A DNA stretch of 64,000 nt from Chitinophagales bacterium (GTDB lineage Bacteria; Bacteroidota; Bacteroidia; Chitinophagales; JADJOU01): the NCBI GenBank assembly GCA_030832185.1, contig JAURJQ010000003.1, positions 124,001 through 188,000 of the forward strand, read 5' to 3'. Below are positions 18,101-27,160 of the stretch, in pieces; position 1 is the stretch's first letter, and each line of letters starts with the position of its first letter. Below the pieces are notes generated by a model. The model was not told the DNA's origin, ran no database searches, and saw only the letters and a program-made list of their open reading frames with translations. Made by a program: the position numbers and the translations under genes.

Positions 18101-21100
18101 TACAGCAGCTACAACGGCAGCTACATCTACTCCTGTCACTATTCCTTTGGGTATTTTAGTTCAGCCTGGTACAGGCTATGATTTAGTGATAACTGCTATA
18201 TCAGGAGCTAGCTTAGCGCATGGTAACGTAGGAACAGCCTTCCCATATAGTACTGCTACGGGATCACTATCTGTCACTGCAGGTAGAACAGCAACTGGCA
18301 CTACTGGATTTACAAGATACAACTTCTTCAACCTAAAAACAGAGGAAGGATGCTGGGGAGGTCCAGTGACTGATTCTGTTTTATTTATACCCCCACCTGC
18401 CATTACACTTTCTAGAAAAATAGATTCAGTATGCTCTTTAGGATCTACAACTCCTGTCACATTGACAGCCCCTTCTCCACTTTCTACTTATAATACTTAT
18501 GTTTGGACACCGAATACGAATATTACGGGTACCGGTGCGACAGGCTATACGTTTAGTGAGCCGAATCCAGGGACTTATTCTTATATACTGACTGGAACGC
18601 AGACAAGTGGACAACAGTGTGTGAATCGAGATACTTTTACCTTTAAAGTAAAAGCAATACCTCCTGTAATTACTAGAACACCTGCCACACCTAGTGTTGA
18701 TATATGTAATGGGACAATTCAACAACTGGATGCTTTAGGTTTCAGAATGACAGACCATGTGCTAGGTACAGCTACTACAGCTGGTGCAGGCGCTGGTCAG
18801 TCTCCTTTTATGGGAGGTTGGGGCGGTACTAAGTCTCAATTCATTATTAGGGCTTCTGAATTACCTTCGGGAGGTACGCCTAGAACACTTAAAGCTATTT
18901 CTATGACGGCCACCACATCAGGCACTACTTATGAAGGGATGCAGATGTATGTAGGTCATACTACTTTAACTGATTTCACTACAGTTGTAGACATTAATCC
19001 TGCTACCTTGACAAGAGTATATGAAGCGAATGCTGCTCTAGCTGCCTATACGCCAACGGTTGGTGTAAATACATTCACATTTGGTACGAAGCCTGCTACT
19101 CCATTAGGTTCAGCAGTGAGTGATAATTTCCTTTGGGATGGGACATCTAATATAGTTGTATTTACTTCTTGGAGTGAAAATCCAACGGCTGCTACCTCTA
19201 CGGCTAGTAATTTTGAATATAGTGCTACGTCATTTGTCGCTTCTATGCGAAGACAAGCTGATAACTTATCTATGGCAGATATGGCTTCACCAACTGCAGG
19301 TGGTACGTCTTCATCAGCCTCATTTAGACCTAATATGACATTAAGATTTGAAGATGGTGCTCCAATTACTTGGTCACCTACTACTAGTCTATTTACAAAC
19401 ACTATTGCTAGTATACCTTATACTGGTGCTAACAGCGATACTGTTTATGCTAGACCTGTGGATACTATTAAATATTTTGTAACAGCTACTTTTCCGAATG
19501 GATGTACTCGTATAGACAGCCTTACCTTAAACGTCAAGGACACGGTAACTATCACCACCCAGCCAGATGCATTTAAGGCTTTCTGTCAGGGAGACACTTT
19601 GAAATTATGTGTATCGGCTGCGTCTACCTCTCCTATGACTTATCAGTGGAAGAAGAATGGCTTGAATATAAGTACAGGTGGAAATGCATCCGCAGGTACT
19701 CCATGTTTGACAATTGTCAATGCGACTCAAGCAGATTCAGGTGCCTATGAAGTGGAAATATCTACAGGAACTCCTTGTGGTACAAGAACGTCTGCTTCTT
19801 CTATAGTGAAAGTAAGACTTCCTATTGCGATTACTACTCAACCAAAAGATACTACTGTCTGTGTAGGAGCACCATTCTGTCTGAGTGCTGCGGCTATGAA
19901 TGATAGTTCTCGAGTTTGGACACAACTTACAGGTGCGAATACAGGTACAAATAACACGTTATGTATATCAAGTTCTGTTTATGCTGATTCAGGTAGATAC
20001 TTTATCAGCTATATCCCTCAGACGCCATGTCCTGCGAAAAACAGTGATACAGTGAGAGTTCGAGTTTTACCACCAGCCCTTATTGTAGCGGATCCTGCTG
20101 CATTGACGACGCTATGTATCGGAGATTCAGTGACATTGAAAGCGAATCATACAGGAGCATTAAGCTTCCAATGGTTGAAAAACGGTAGTCCAATAAGTGG
20201 AGCTACTACAGATTCATTGAATGTCAAAGCGAATACACAATCAGATTCGGGTGAATACCGATTAGTTGTATACTCACCTGCGGGTTGTACGAATGATACA
20301 ACTACCGTGAATACGGGAGTGATAAAAATCAATTTGCCTGTCAATATAACAGCCCAGCCATTGGCTAAGACCTTTGTCTGTCAGAACTCACCATTTACAG
20401 CGAGTGTAGCAGCGAGCAATACGAGCGGTTATGAGTGGGAGAAAAATACGACGACTATTTCTGCAGCGACCAATGCTACATTTAATACTATTACAAGTGC
20501 GCAGCCAAGCGATGCTGGAGTGTATCGAGTTTTGGTCAAAGGTCTAGCACCTTGTCCTAATGTATACTCTACGAATGATACTCTAGAAGTGACAACACTT
20601 GCAGCGATTGCGACTCCTCCTACAGCCTTCCAGGTTTGTGAAGACCAGTCTATCAGTATCACTGGTGCAGCTAGTAATGTAGCGAGCTATCAGTGGTTGA
20701 GAAATGGAGTCGCTATATCTCCAAACGGAAATGTACAGACCTATACCAAAGGTGGTAGCCCTGCTACTATGTCTGATAGTGGTATGTATAGATTGGTGGC
20801 CTTATCCAATCCTGCAGGAGCGACGACCTGTAAAGCAGATACGTCTGTGGCCGTTCTAGGTGCTGTAGTCAGAAAAATTCAAATTTCGACACAACCATTG
20901 GCCAATACATTTGTATGTCAAAACTCAGCATTCAATACGAGTATAGTAGCCCAGAATGTGACAGGCTACCAGTGGAGAAAAGGAGCGAGCAATGTATCGA
21001 CAGGCACGGGAGGCACCACGGCCAGCTATAGTATAACTAACACTCAGCCTGCGGATGTGGGTGTCTATAGTGTAGTGATAACAGGAAATACGCCATGTCC

Positions 21101-24100
21101 GAGTGTGACGAGTACAAACAACACATTAGCAGTGACTACCTTAGCTGCGATTACGACACCTCCTACAGCCTTCCAAGTTTGTGAAGACCAGTTTATAAAT
21201 ATCACTGGTGCAGCAAGCAATGCTGCGAGCTATCAGTGGTTGCGAAATGGAGTAGCTATATCTCCAAATGGTAACGTGCAGACTTATACGAAAGGCGGTA
21301 GCCCAGCTACCATGTCTGATAGTGGTATGTATAGACTCGTAGCCCTATCGAATAATGCAGGCGCTACGACCTGTAAAGCCGATACGAGTGCTGCGGTTCT
21401 CGGAGCGGTAGTTAGAAAGATTATTGTTACAACCCAGCCACCAGTATTCTCTTACGGCTGTATCAACGCCAACTTCAGTATGAGTATCGTCGCACAGAAT
21501 GTGACGGGCTATAGTTGGAGATTGAATGGTAATCCAATTGGTCAAACGACGGCTGCGATGTCCAGAACACCATTTACAATAGCAGATACAGGAAACTATA
21601 CCGTGGTCATGACTGGAAATGGCCCGTGCCCAAGTGTAACGAGTAATATAGCAGAAGTAGATCCTACGACAGCGGCTATAATTACCACTGAGCCAGTGAG
21701 CGCGGATGTATGTTTAGGGAATAGTCTTACATTGACTGTAGCAGCTAGTGCACAGCAGTCTTATCAGTGGAGAAAGAATGGCGTGAATATCACAGGACAA
21801 AATGGACCTTCATTCACAATAAGTTCTGCAGCTTATGCAGATGCGGCCACTTACGACGTGATTGCTATCGCCTTTAATGGTTGTACGAATGATACGTCTA
21901 TAGGAGCAGTGGTGTCTGTCAAGACCCCATTGGCTATCACTAGTCCATTGGCGACTGCAGATGTTAAATGTGAAGGTCAGGCTATCAGTTATACCACTGG
22001 AGTATCAGGAGACGGACCATTTACCTATGCGTGGATATTGAATGGATCTTCTGTAGGTACCAATAGTGCCACTTATACGAAGACAAGTGCATTGACAGCA
22101 GACTCTGGAAGATATATCGTGACTATTCAAGGTAGCATGGCCTGTCCATCTTTGAGAGATACAATAGACGTCGATGTGAATAAAGCGCCTCAAATCGTGA
22201 TGCAACCGAATGGAGCTTCACCAGTATGTCTTGGTAACAATATAGTATTGACTGCTGCTGCGGTTAATCAAACAGCACTAGAATGGCATAAACAAGGCCT
22301 AGGCAGTCTGAGTCAGTCCGGCACTTCGTATACCTCTTCAGGTTCCACAACGGCAGATGGTGGTAACTACTTCGTGATAGCTAGAGCACAGCCATCGTGT
22401 AGTGATGTCACCTCTAGTTTATTCAATGTGGTAGTCAATATACCAGCAATTATAGCTTCTCAGCCTGTAGGTATGGATTTATTAGAAACTCCTGCAGGAT
22501 CTCATACCATGTCTGTTATAGCCTCAGGCACTGGCCCGTTGAGCTATCAGTGGTATAAGAATGGTGTTATAATACCGACAGCTACAGCCTCTAGCTTCGC
22601 GATTACTAATTATGTAGCGGCGGCTGATTCTGGATTATATTATTGTGAAGTCAAATCACCATCGCCATGCAGCAATACCGTATTATCGAGTATAGCTAAA
22701 ATTGCTACGGTCAAGTGTCCAGTAATTATGTTTGATACTTTACGTACTGTTAATATCTGCGCGGGTCGTCCATTTAGCTTGGATATAAAAGCTACCGGAG
22801 CATTGTCATACCAATGGTTTAGAAATAATGTAGCTATTCCAAATGCAAACTTTGCGAATTATTCCATTCCTGCAGCTAATCCTTCTCATACAGGAGTTTA
22901 TCGATGTAGAGTATTTGCATTTAACGAAGCTATATGCACGCCGACGTATACAGATTCTATTGTGGTGACTGTAAAAGACAAACCTTCAATTACCATGCAG
23001 CCTGAGCCTATTAGACTATGTGCCGCTTCTAGTCATACGATGCGCGTAACTGCTACCTTTGGCGAAACCTACCAATGGTATAGAAATGGTATTGCTATCT
23101 CACCAAATGGAGATAAGGATTCATTTATTTATAATAATGTAAATACCATAGGAGATGTATTTTATGTAGAGGTAGGTAATAATTTATGCCCTAGTACAAA
23201 CTCTAAATCAGTAACGCTTAAATCTGTAATACCAGCTAACCAAGTCTTCTTAGCTAATAATTCGGAGTTTGACTTGATAGAGCGTTGTAGCGATGCCAAT
23301 GGTTGGACCTACTATTCCAATACAACGCAGACAGAGCGATTATTGATGGGTATCAAAAAGAATGGTAATTTCATCACTGCCAAGCCAGATATCGAGCTAA
23401 TGAATGGTATTAGAGAATTGTCATCTATCAATACAGAGAATAGAGGAGCGATCCTAGGTGGTAGAATCTTTAATTTAGATATCACAGGTAAGATTCAGAA
23501 TGCATATGAGTTGAAGTTTTACTATAATAAGTCAGAAGGCGATGCGGTATTAACTCGATTGAACGATATCAAGCTAGCTAATCCAGGTCAGTTTAGCACT
23601 GATCGTATTGACTTGACCTTCTTACTGACAACTCAGCAGCCGTTTACGAGCTCATTATGGAGTAATCTTAGTATTCCATTGAATACTCCGCACACCATAT
23701 CTCAAAAGGATAAGGAATTCGGTGTAGAGAATAATGTAAACTATGTGATTCTTAAAAATCTGGTAAGCACTAAATTAGGAGGTACCCTATTTATGGATTA
23801 TACATTGAAAGCGAGCTCCCGCATTTCTTCTACGAATAGGAACGGCTTTGGTTTCTCATTGTATCCAGTTCCTACGATAGATGGTAAAGTGACCGTAGAT
23901 GTTAGTAGTAAACGCTTAAAGCCAATCTCTTTTACGGTAACAGATATGACAGGCAGAATAGTAGCTATATTTAATGAGAAGCATACCAGCCTAGAGAGTT
24001 CCCATATCTTTGACTTCAGTCAGTTAGCTAATGGAAACTATCAGTTGTTGATGACGAATGACGAAGAATCTGCTATTGGCAGATTTACTATCTCGAAGTA

Positions 24101-24101
24101 A
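12177..24101 (+). CDS. Giant Ig-repeat surface protein with T9SS sorting domain
   Basis: This is a 3,974-residue exported protein. A signal peptide ends near residue 40 (NSLTAQ-YSG). Residues about 45-840 look like a right-handed beta-helix, with many short repeats such as VYNNIISNL and IYNNVIDSL. Two related modules of roughly 190 residues start near 1037 and 2196, both with GQSPFMGGWGGTK. A GEVED-like domain (FFDWNRDGDFLD to ETEDYEINV) lies near 1600-1685. About 14 Ig-like modules of 80-90 residues, each with YQWxxNG and ADSGxY words, fill about 2460-3650. The last 80 residues (FSLYPVPTIDGK... to GRFTISK) form a type A T9SS sorting domain. It would be moved across the outer membrane and anchored or released. 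An adhesive role is inferred from architecture. Confidence 0.92.
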   Translation: MVNNLLLSSADKKNKNHSYSKFFLLAFVALANMQNSLTAQYSGTISIPNGTFANLGVLIDSLNQYGLNGALTVNFTATQTAPTLGYQLGSAALNASMSSTNTLTFNGGTINAYTGGTRTGTAITFGTSTTYGSNDAIFVVRGTDFVRFTSMTFNENAANTNNASGMENAIAFHNLAGTTGAMDGCQNIQITGCTFNMNDFASSNQYVIYAVNTLYSATTNLIWSANGDIHRDFTINNCTFNNGMSHIMIKGSYDNLSTFRYNGEGTVRNVVVSNSNFRRIGGTSVQHAGVNLFGVDTLDVFNNILDIDSMQSTTCYGVFNQNCGGYGRVYNNEVTFKRNASGTNTLIAFANILDAFGDNRPSTSTAITRKNKLFIGFHNTTLITPTSSNSNTFISAGARSIIASANTNLPSLNIVDSNMMIGQTIIGTGQFLYTLTNGYIGQKNIIKDNVFKNFTRNGVSGTTYGIFTNGNYINEIYNNLIDSIRYTPPTTPTTTSSSTMYGIVNQNTQTTLAGGYAKVYNNIISNLNYSQPSSSTANLIGGISILGFNDSVYNNTIRKISMTLTSTGGGNVYGLAPLNHSTTYTPMNIYNNVIDSLSLANNGTAQATAFVHGIRHQSTGTINIFNNFIGELYNLNSSNVEALSGISNSSSGTLNLINNTIQYGRIAPISSSGTAFGGSGVSFNTGITSLKNNIINIKGTPGATGGSFIAVRRTTTGTAGTRPANFSGNNNTYSINTNNNNYIYAEGTTAASLVNAHYINSSATNPVGSFETQASFNSSCSVYKQFMQGEASTFNEDILATAHGSVPNAFTPTGSSLSESSGEFIAATAIDLAGSSRGANYDRGALQFSGTAIDLSGPTITFTPRGNVNCTNTAVTISAEIADFTGVNTTTGTRPRLYYRKTTDPDTFVSANTSAAPGWKWVEASNTSSPFTFTYDWTKFAAAPVVNDTITYFFAAQDNVGTPNVSINAATLIPSTSCPGSVNIAATAGLTNATSPYRFIIDVAPIITFDVAKNPICSGDADTIKANLILTAAASVGTATTAGQGTGQSPFMGGWGGTKTQFIIRASELQAQGLAAGNINSIELFPTTSGTTYEGFQIWMGNTAQADLSTAFVDTSAMTKVYEATAADAAYTPTASSWNVFSVGTTPTIPLGSAVSSSFVWNGTSNLVLCFSWSENPSAATSTGSNCEFSTTSFVASRKSQADNLSMAAMLGQTTSSIGTASSRPNFRINGNKGPSVNPTTGYTWSPSGLGTAQTIFPFPSTTPISKYKVTVTDVNGCQFNDSVSINVDTLPKRLRVFNSFQCGAGVPPTAFKVRDSNGYTTPNIAWYASMAATTPLQIGLDTIYTSTVGSTTTMFVSVQSPAGCWSPRVPITLTVNTSDSILARANGVRDTIRVCSGSPVNLTAVNVQMPSITKSFDTFTWTSNDPNSGIGSPVVTTNGNHTFTPLIGGNYQLYVNAKDTGSGCSAVDTIKFSVQANPFTGGGFITAVPNPVCIGTNVTHSVFIPNPAATIPSHCASSASNTGDEDIDSVVFVTISNTSACASLTGSQGTATGIADRYSNFVGSAVPVPSVNAGATYPLSVGIEQCGGGGGWTHSTTAFFDWNRDGDFLDASEKYVVADNVSGATISTAATINITIPANASSGKTRMRISSRESAASAIDGCHVAAGNWGETEDYEINVVGLADTNFTKLSWKSNQTGVTVLGTNNPLIHALPAASTIYTIRMTNGVCIDSLKDTITNAVPPLATSSIAGPSSACFGDQLRLSTNTTGACTPYTYNWFVVGGTGGNFTAVGSLNNDTILFNPTGATGARSIRVVVTDPFGAKDSTTHTISYNNPTPTAIVDDTVCGAQAGILRATATPASDILRWYASPTSFEVLGVGSSFTTPPVSANTKFYVRQFTSLIDSANPFTSSTFGNATLQQGIRMNVTKKLILTHADIYPFGAPNSSGTLSVELRDNFGTPLGSVNNIPFSYNTGGTAATTAATSTPVTIPLGILVQPGTGYDLVITAISGASLAHGNVGTAFPYSTATGSLSVTAGRTATGTTGFTRYNFFNLKTEEGCWGGPVTDSVLFIPPPAITLSRKIDSVCSLGSTTPVTLTAPSPLSTYNTYVWTPNTNITGTGATGYTFSEPNPGTYSYILTGTQTSGQQCVNRDTFTFKVKAIPPVITRTPATPSVDICNGTIQQLDALGFRMTDHVLGTATTAGAGAGQSPFMGGWGGTKSQFIIRASELPSGGTPRTLKAISMTATTSGTTYEGMQMYVGHTTLTDFTTVVDINPATLTRVYEANAALAAYTPTVGVNTFTFGTKPATPLGSAVSDNFLWDGTSNIVVFTSWSENPTAATSTASNFEYSATSFVASMRRQADNLSMADMASPTAGGTSSSASFRPNMTLRFEDGAPITWSPTTSLFTNTIASIPYTGANSDTVYARPVDTIKYFVTATFPNGCTRIDSLTLNVKDTVTITTQPDAFKAFCQGDTLKLCVSAASTSPMTYQWKKNGLNISTGGNASAGTPCLTIVNATQADSGAYEVEISTGTPCGTRTSASSIVKVRLPIAITTQPKDTTVCVGAPFCLSAAAMNDSSRVWTQLTGANTGTNNTLCISSSVYADSGRYFISYIPQTPCPAKNSDTVRVRVLPPALIVADPAALTTLCIGDSVTLKANHTGALSFQWLKNGSPISGATTDSLNVKANTQSDSGEYRLVVYSPAGCTNDTTTVNTGVIKINLPVNITAQPLAKTFVCQNSPFTASVAASNTSGYEWEKNTTTISAATNATFNTITSAQPSDAGVYRVLVKGLAPCPNVYSTNDTLEVTTLAAIATPPTAFQVCEDQSISITGAASNVASYQWLRNGVAISPNGNVQTYTKGGSPATMSDSGMYRLVALSNPAGATTCKADTSVAVLGAVVRKIQISTQPLANTFVCQNSAFNTSIVAQNVTGYQWRKGASNVSTGTGGTTASYSITNTQPADVGVYSVVITGNTPCPSVTSTNNTLAVTTLAAITTPPTAFQVCEDQFINITGAASNAASYQWLRNGVAISPNGNVQTYTKGGSPATMSDSGMYRLVALSNNAGATTCKADTSAAVLGAVVRKIIVTTQPPVFSYGCINANFSMSIVAQNVTGYSWRLNGNPIGQTTAAMSRTPFTIADTGNYTVVMTGNGPCPSVTSNIAEVDPTTAAIITTEPVSADVCLGNSLTLTVAASAQQSYQWRKNGVNITGQNGPSFTISSAAYADAATYDVIAIAFNGCTNDTSIGAVVSVKTPLAITSPLATADVKCEGQAISYTTGVSGDGPFTYAWILNGSSVGTNSATYTKTSALTADSGRYIVTIQGSMACPSLRDTIDVDVNKAPQIVMQPNGASPVCLGNNIVLTAAAVNQTALEWHKQGLGSLSQSGTSYTSSGSTTADGGNYFVIARAQPSCSDVTSSLFNVVVNIPAIIASQPVGMDLLETPAGSHTMSVIASGTGPLSYQWYKNGVIIPTATASSFAITNYVAAADSGLYYCEVKSPSPCSNTVLSSIAKIATVKCPVIMFDTLRTVNICAGRPFSLDIKATGALSYQWFRNNVAIPNANFANYSIPAANPSHTGVYRCRVFAFNEAICTPTYTDSIVVTVKDKPSITMQPEPIRLCAASSHTMRVTATFGETYQWYRNGIAISPNGDKDSFIYNNVNTIGDVFYVEVGNNLCPSTNSKSVTLKSVIPANQVFLANNSEFDLIERCSDANGWTYYSNTTQTERLLMGIKKNGNFITAKPDIELMNGIRELSSINTENRGAILGGRIFNLDITGKIQNAYELKFYYNKSEGDAVLTRLNDIKLANPGQFSTDRIDLTFLLTTQQPFTSSLWSNLSIPLNTPHTISQKDKEFGVENNVNYVILKNLVSTKLGGTLFMDYTLKASSRISSTNRNGFGFSLYPVPTIDGKVTVDVSSKRLKPISFTVTDMTGRIVAIFNEKHTSLESSHIFDFSQLANGNYQLLMTNDEESAIGRFTISK
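20338..21421 (+). repeat. Tandem two-module repeat inside the giant gene
   Basis: Ig modules alternate A-B-A-B with a period of 543 bases. The B copies (about 20606-20878 and 21151-21421) encode nearly identical protein, sharing ASYQWLRNGVAISPNGNVQ and MSDSGMYRLVALSN, and the A copies share AKTFVCQNS/ANTFVCQNS. Many differences are synonymous, so the duplication is recent but not brand new. Confidence 0.8.
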
Positions 24102-24125
24102 GAGAATTTCTTTTTACTAGTTAAG

Positions 24126-24159
24126 ATTAGGTCACTTTCAAGAAGTGACCTAATTTTTT
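24126..24159 (+). terminator. Strong intrinsic terminator after the giant gene
   Basis: ATTAGGTCACTT (24126-24137) pairs perfectly with AAGTGACCTAAT (24143-24154) around a 5-base loop, followed by a T run. Confidence 0.93.
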
Positions 24160-24283
24160 ATAGCTAGAAACAATTTATTTTTCAAATATTTGGTAATCGG
24201 TATAAAATTTAAGGACCTATGGTATATGATTTATATTTGTATGAGAAAATGGAGTTACGTACATAAATAGATATCAATTGCAT

Positions 24284-25861
24284 ATGAGGTTAATTTCTCT
24301 TTTAGTATTATTCTTAATTCCTTTCCTAGCAGATGCCCAGTCTTGCTATTTGGTCTATTTAAAACCCAAAGTTATAAGTAATTCTAAATTGTCCATTTCT
24401 CGTGAATCCATGGAAAGAAAGCGACGCTTTCAAATAGAAATAGATGAAAAAGATTATGCTATCGAAGAGACACGAGTAGTTAAAATTGAATCTATTTCTC
24501 CTGTACTAAATAGTTCTAGGTGGTTAAATGCTGTTTCAGTGCTATGCACTACAAAAGATATAGATAGAGTTAAGGATTTGAGCTTTGTAGACCATATAGA
24601 GCTGCTACATTCTCCTATTAGTATAAAAAAAACGACTTCTCAGAAACTAGAATCAAACTATACTAAAGAACAATATGGACAGACGTTCAATCAAATAAAG
24701 CTTCATAATGGACAAATATTGCATGATGCTGGTTATGAAGGTCAGGGTATGAAAATAGCCGTGTTTGATGCAGGCTTTGATCGAGTCGATAAAATAGCAT
24801 CCTTTAAACATTTATTTTTAGATAATAGAATTTTCCCGATCAAGAATATTGTAGAAAACTCCAGTAATTTATATACTCTGGATGGGCATGGAACAGCCGT
24901 ATTAGGATGCATGGCATCCTACTTCCCAGATAGCATCGTGGCCTCCGCACCTAAAGCATTTTATTATCTATTCATTACGGAGGATCCGCGCAGTGAGACT
25001 CGAATAGAAGAGTTCAACTGGGCAGTGGCAGCTGAAATGGCTGATAGTATGGGTATCGATATAATTAATTCTTCTCTGGGGTATCATCAGTTTGATGATC
25101 CAAGCCAGAATTATTCTCGAGAGGATATGAATGGAAAAACAACTATTGTTTCTAAGGCGGCCTCTATAGCTATTTCCAAGGGCATTGTTGTCGTCAATTC
25201 TGCGGGGAATCATGGAAATAAAGATTGGCAGATTATAACTGCACCAGCGGATGTAGCGGATGTGATTTCAGTAGGTGCCTTAGACAATGAAGCTAATCTA
25301 GCTGATTTCAGTTCTAGAGGTTATTATAAATTAAATCAAATTAAACCTAATATAGTAGGTGTAGGCAAAGGCACGACCCTCTACTATGATCTAGGTAGTT
25401 ACTTTTATGGTAGCGGTACCTCGTTTTCGAGCCCCTTGCTAGCAGGTCTCATAGCTTGTTTTTGGCAAAAAAATAAGGAGTTATCGCCATCTGAACTTCG
25501 CACTGTATTGTATTCTTTGAGCTCTAATTATCTATCACCTAATTATGAAATAGGTTTTGGTATTCCTAAGTTTGAATTACCTATAAACAAAAGAGTTATA
25601 GAAATGAAGGATCGCATTCTTTCGGTTTACCCAAACCCATCTTCTGGAAACACTATTTTGGAGATCAGTGCTACCGAAGCTTTTGAAAATGCTGAGATAG
25701 AGATTTATTTTTCCCATAAAGCAATTATGAAGAATAAGGTAAAACTCCAAAAAGGGGTTAACCATATTTTTTTAAATACAGATAACTATGCCAAAGGCAT
25801 CTACTTTTTTAAAGTAAAAATGGGAAATTATATTTTAGAAGAAAGGTATCTAAAATATTAG
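24284..25861 (+). CDS. S8 subtilisin-like protease with T9SS sorting domain
   Basis: This secreted serine protease has about 525 residues. A signal peptide (to LADA-QSC) is followed by a region of about 120 residues that may be a propeptide. The catalytic triad is visible as AVFDAGF (Asp162), GHGTAV (His202) and GTSFSSP (Ser380), with the oxyanion Asn in VNSAGNHGN. The C-terminal 80 residues (SVYPNPSSGNT to EERYLKY) are a T9SS type A sorting domain. ATG 24284 was preferred to a TTG two codons upstream. It sits between the giant cargo gene and the porV-porU locus. Substrates are unknown; processing of surface proteins is one possibility. Confidence 0.92.
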   Translation: MRLISLLVLFLIPFLADAQSCYLVYLKPKVISNSKLSISRESMERKRRFQIEIDEKDYAIEETRVVKIESISPVLNSSRWLNAVSVLCTTKDIDRVKDLSFVDHIELLHSPISIKKTTSQKLESNYTKEQYGQTFNQIKLHNGQILHDAGYEGQGMKIAVFDAGFDRVDKIASFKHLFLDNRIFPIKNIVENSSNLYTLDGHGTAVLGCMASYFPDSIVASAPKAFYYLFITEDPRSETRIEEFNWAVAAEMADSMGIDIINSSLGYHQFDDPSQNYSREDMNGKTTIVSKAASIAISKGIVVVNSAGNHGNKDWQIITAPADVADVISVGALDNEANLADFSSRGYYKLNQIKPNIVGVGKGTTLYYDLGSYFYGSGTSFSSPLLAGLIACFWQKNKELSPSELRTVLYSLSSNYLSPNYEIGFGIPKFELPINKRVIEMKDRILSVYPNPSSGNTILEISATEAFENAEIEIYFSHKAIMKNKVKLQKGVNHIFLNTDNYAKGIYFFKVKMGNYILEERYLKY

Positions 25862-25899
25862 AGTATTCAAATCTTGCCAGAGATTAATTGAGATCTTTT

Positions 25900-27114
25900 T
25901 TACCAGTAACTATCTTTCTTGTTTTCACCGATGTTAAATCCTATAGATACTCTCATTTGATTATCTAGCGGCGAGCGCTGCTGAGTAATCGGAAGTAGGT
26001 AAGAAAAATCTAATTGCATAGCGGCGTATTTAAGCCCCAAGCCAGCCGTGATGAATTGTCTACCGCCAGCGCCTTCAGGTTCGTAAAAGAATCCAGCGCG
26101 CACGAAATATGTTTTTTGATAGGCATACTCTCCACCTATATGGGTTATAATTTCGCCTAATTCTCCACCTATCCCATTTGCATGATCTCCAAATGATGTT
26201 AGCATACCAGCGATAGATCCCAATTCTTTAAAATCAGGAATAGTATTTCTATTGGCATCCACAAAGGAAATTTTACCTTGATTATCTTTTGAGTAGGTAG
26301 GAGTCGGAACTAGCAGTTTATCAAATTGGAGACTAGCGCTAAATGAGTTGTGTTCATCTATTTGCCCTTCAAAACAAGCACCTAGGGCCATATTGGTAGG
26401 AATAAAATCGGGCTGCCCATTCGCACTATATTGAATTTTTGATCCAATGTTAGAAATATTTACCCCTACATTAAGTTTCGACTCTTGTAAACGTCCAATC
26501 TCTAATTTTTTCGAATAGAATGCTGCAAAATCGACAGAAAATGCAGAGCCAGAAGGTATCTGGTTGGTTGCTGTCGTAGCTCCATTGGATAAATCGGATA
26601 AAATATATCTTCCAGAAGCGCCAATGCCTAAGCTTTCTGAGAGTCTAAACGAATAATGACCTTCCAATGCAAATTCGTAGGGTTTGGAAATACCTAAATC
26701 ATTCCCTGAGGCATCTTTGTAATTTATTTGACCCAAGGTAAAATAACGTACACTGAGTCCTGCTGCATGGTTCGGAGAGATCTTCGTATAACCATTTGCA
26801 TTGATGAGATAGATGTCATTCGTAATCTGTCTGAGCCAAGGGGCAAAATTGATAGAAGCTCCTTTGTCCTTATCAATAAAGGCTAATTTAGCAGGATTAT
26901 GAAATCCACTAGAATTATCAGCTGAGGTAGCTACACCAATTTCGGCCATGCCTGCAGATCTAGCATCGGTGGCTATGCGCATGAACGGAACACCAGTGGT
27001 TATAACGTATTCAAGTCCATTATGATCTAAGGTACCTTGCGAAATTCCCTGAATTGAAACTAAGATGAATGAAATAATGGAAATATTTTTCCCTACGGCT
27101 CTATTAAATATCAC
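25900..27114 (-). CDS. porV: T9SS outer-membrane protein PorV
   Basis: This 404-residue FadL-like beta-barrel has a signal peptide (cleavage near ISQG). It carries the PorV hallmark VPFMRIATDARSAGMAEIGV, then SGFHNPAKLAF and a long run of alternating beta strands ending GFNIGENKKDSYW. PorV is the outer-membrane shuttle that receives T9SS cargo from the SprA translocon and passes it to PorU in the attachment complex. It lies 46 bases downstream of porU on the same strand, the standard order, so the two are probably cotranscribed. The start is GTG 27114. Confidence 0.93.
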   Translation of the reverse strand: MIFNRAVGKNISIISFILVSIQGISQGTLDHNGLEYVITTGVPFMRIATDARSAGMAEIGVATSADNSSGFHNPAKLAFIDKDKGASINFAPWLRQITNDIYLINANGYTKISPNHAAGLSVRYFTLGQINYKDASGNDLGISKPYEFALEGHYSFRLSESLGIGASGRYILSDLSNGATTATNQIPSGSAFSVDFAAFYSKKLEIGRLQESKLNVGVNISNIGSKIQYSANGQPDFIPTNMALGACFEGQIDEHNSFSASLQFDKLLVPTPTYSKDNQGKISFVDANRNTIPDFKELGSIAGMLTSFGDHANGIGGELGEIITHIGGEYAYQKTYFVRAGFFYEPEGAGGRQFITAGLGLKYAAMQLDFSYLLPITQQRSPLDNQMRVSIGFNIGENKKDSYW

Positions 27115-27160
27115 TGTTTTATCTATATATTATTTAAAACTCAACGCAAAGAAACAAATT

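Noticed and set aside
20338-21421. CRISPR or mobile-element repeat
   Set aside because: The repeat keeps the reading frame, encodes Ig-like modules and has a 543-base period; it is an intragenic domain duplication.
12438-22205. Many minus-strand and off-frame reading frames inside the giant gene
   Set aside because: They are shadows caused by the repetitive Thr/Ser/Gly/Ala-rich coding sequence; none has a signal or family motif.
25862-25899. Terminator between the convergent subtilase and porV genes
   Set aside because: AATCT/AGATT is only 5 bp and not followed directly by a T run; too weak to call.
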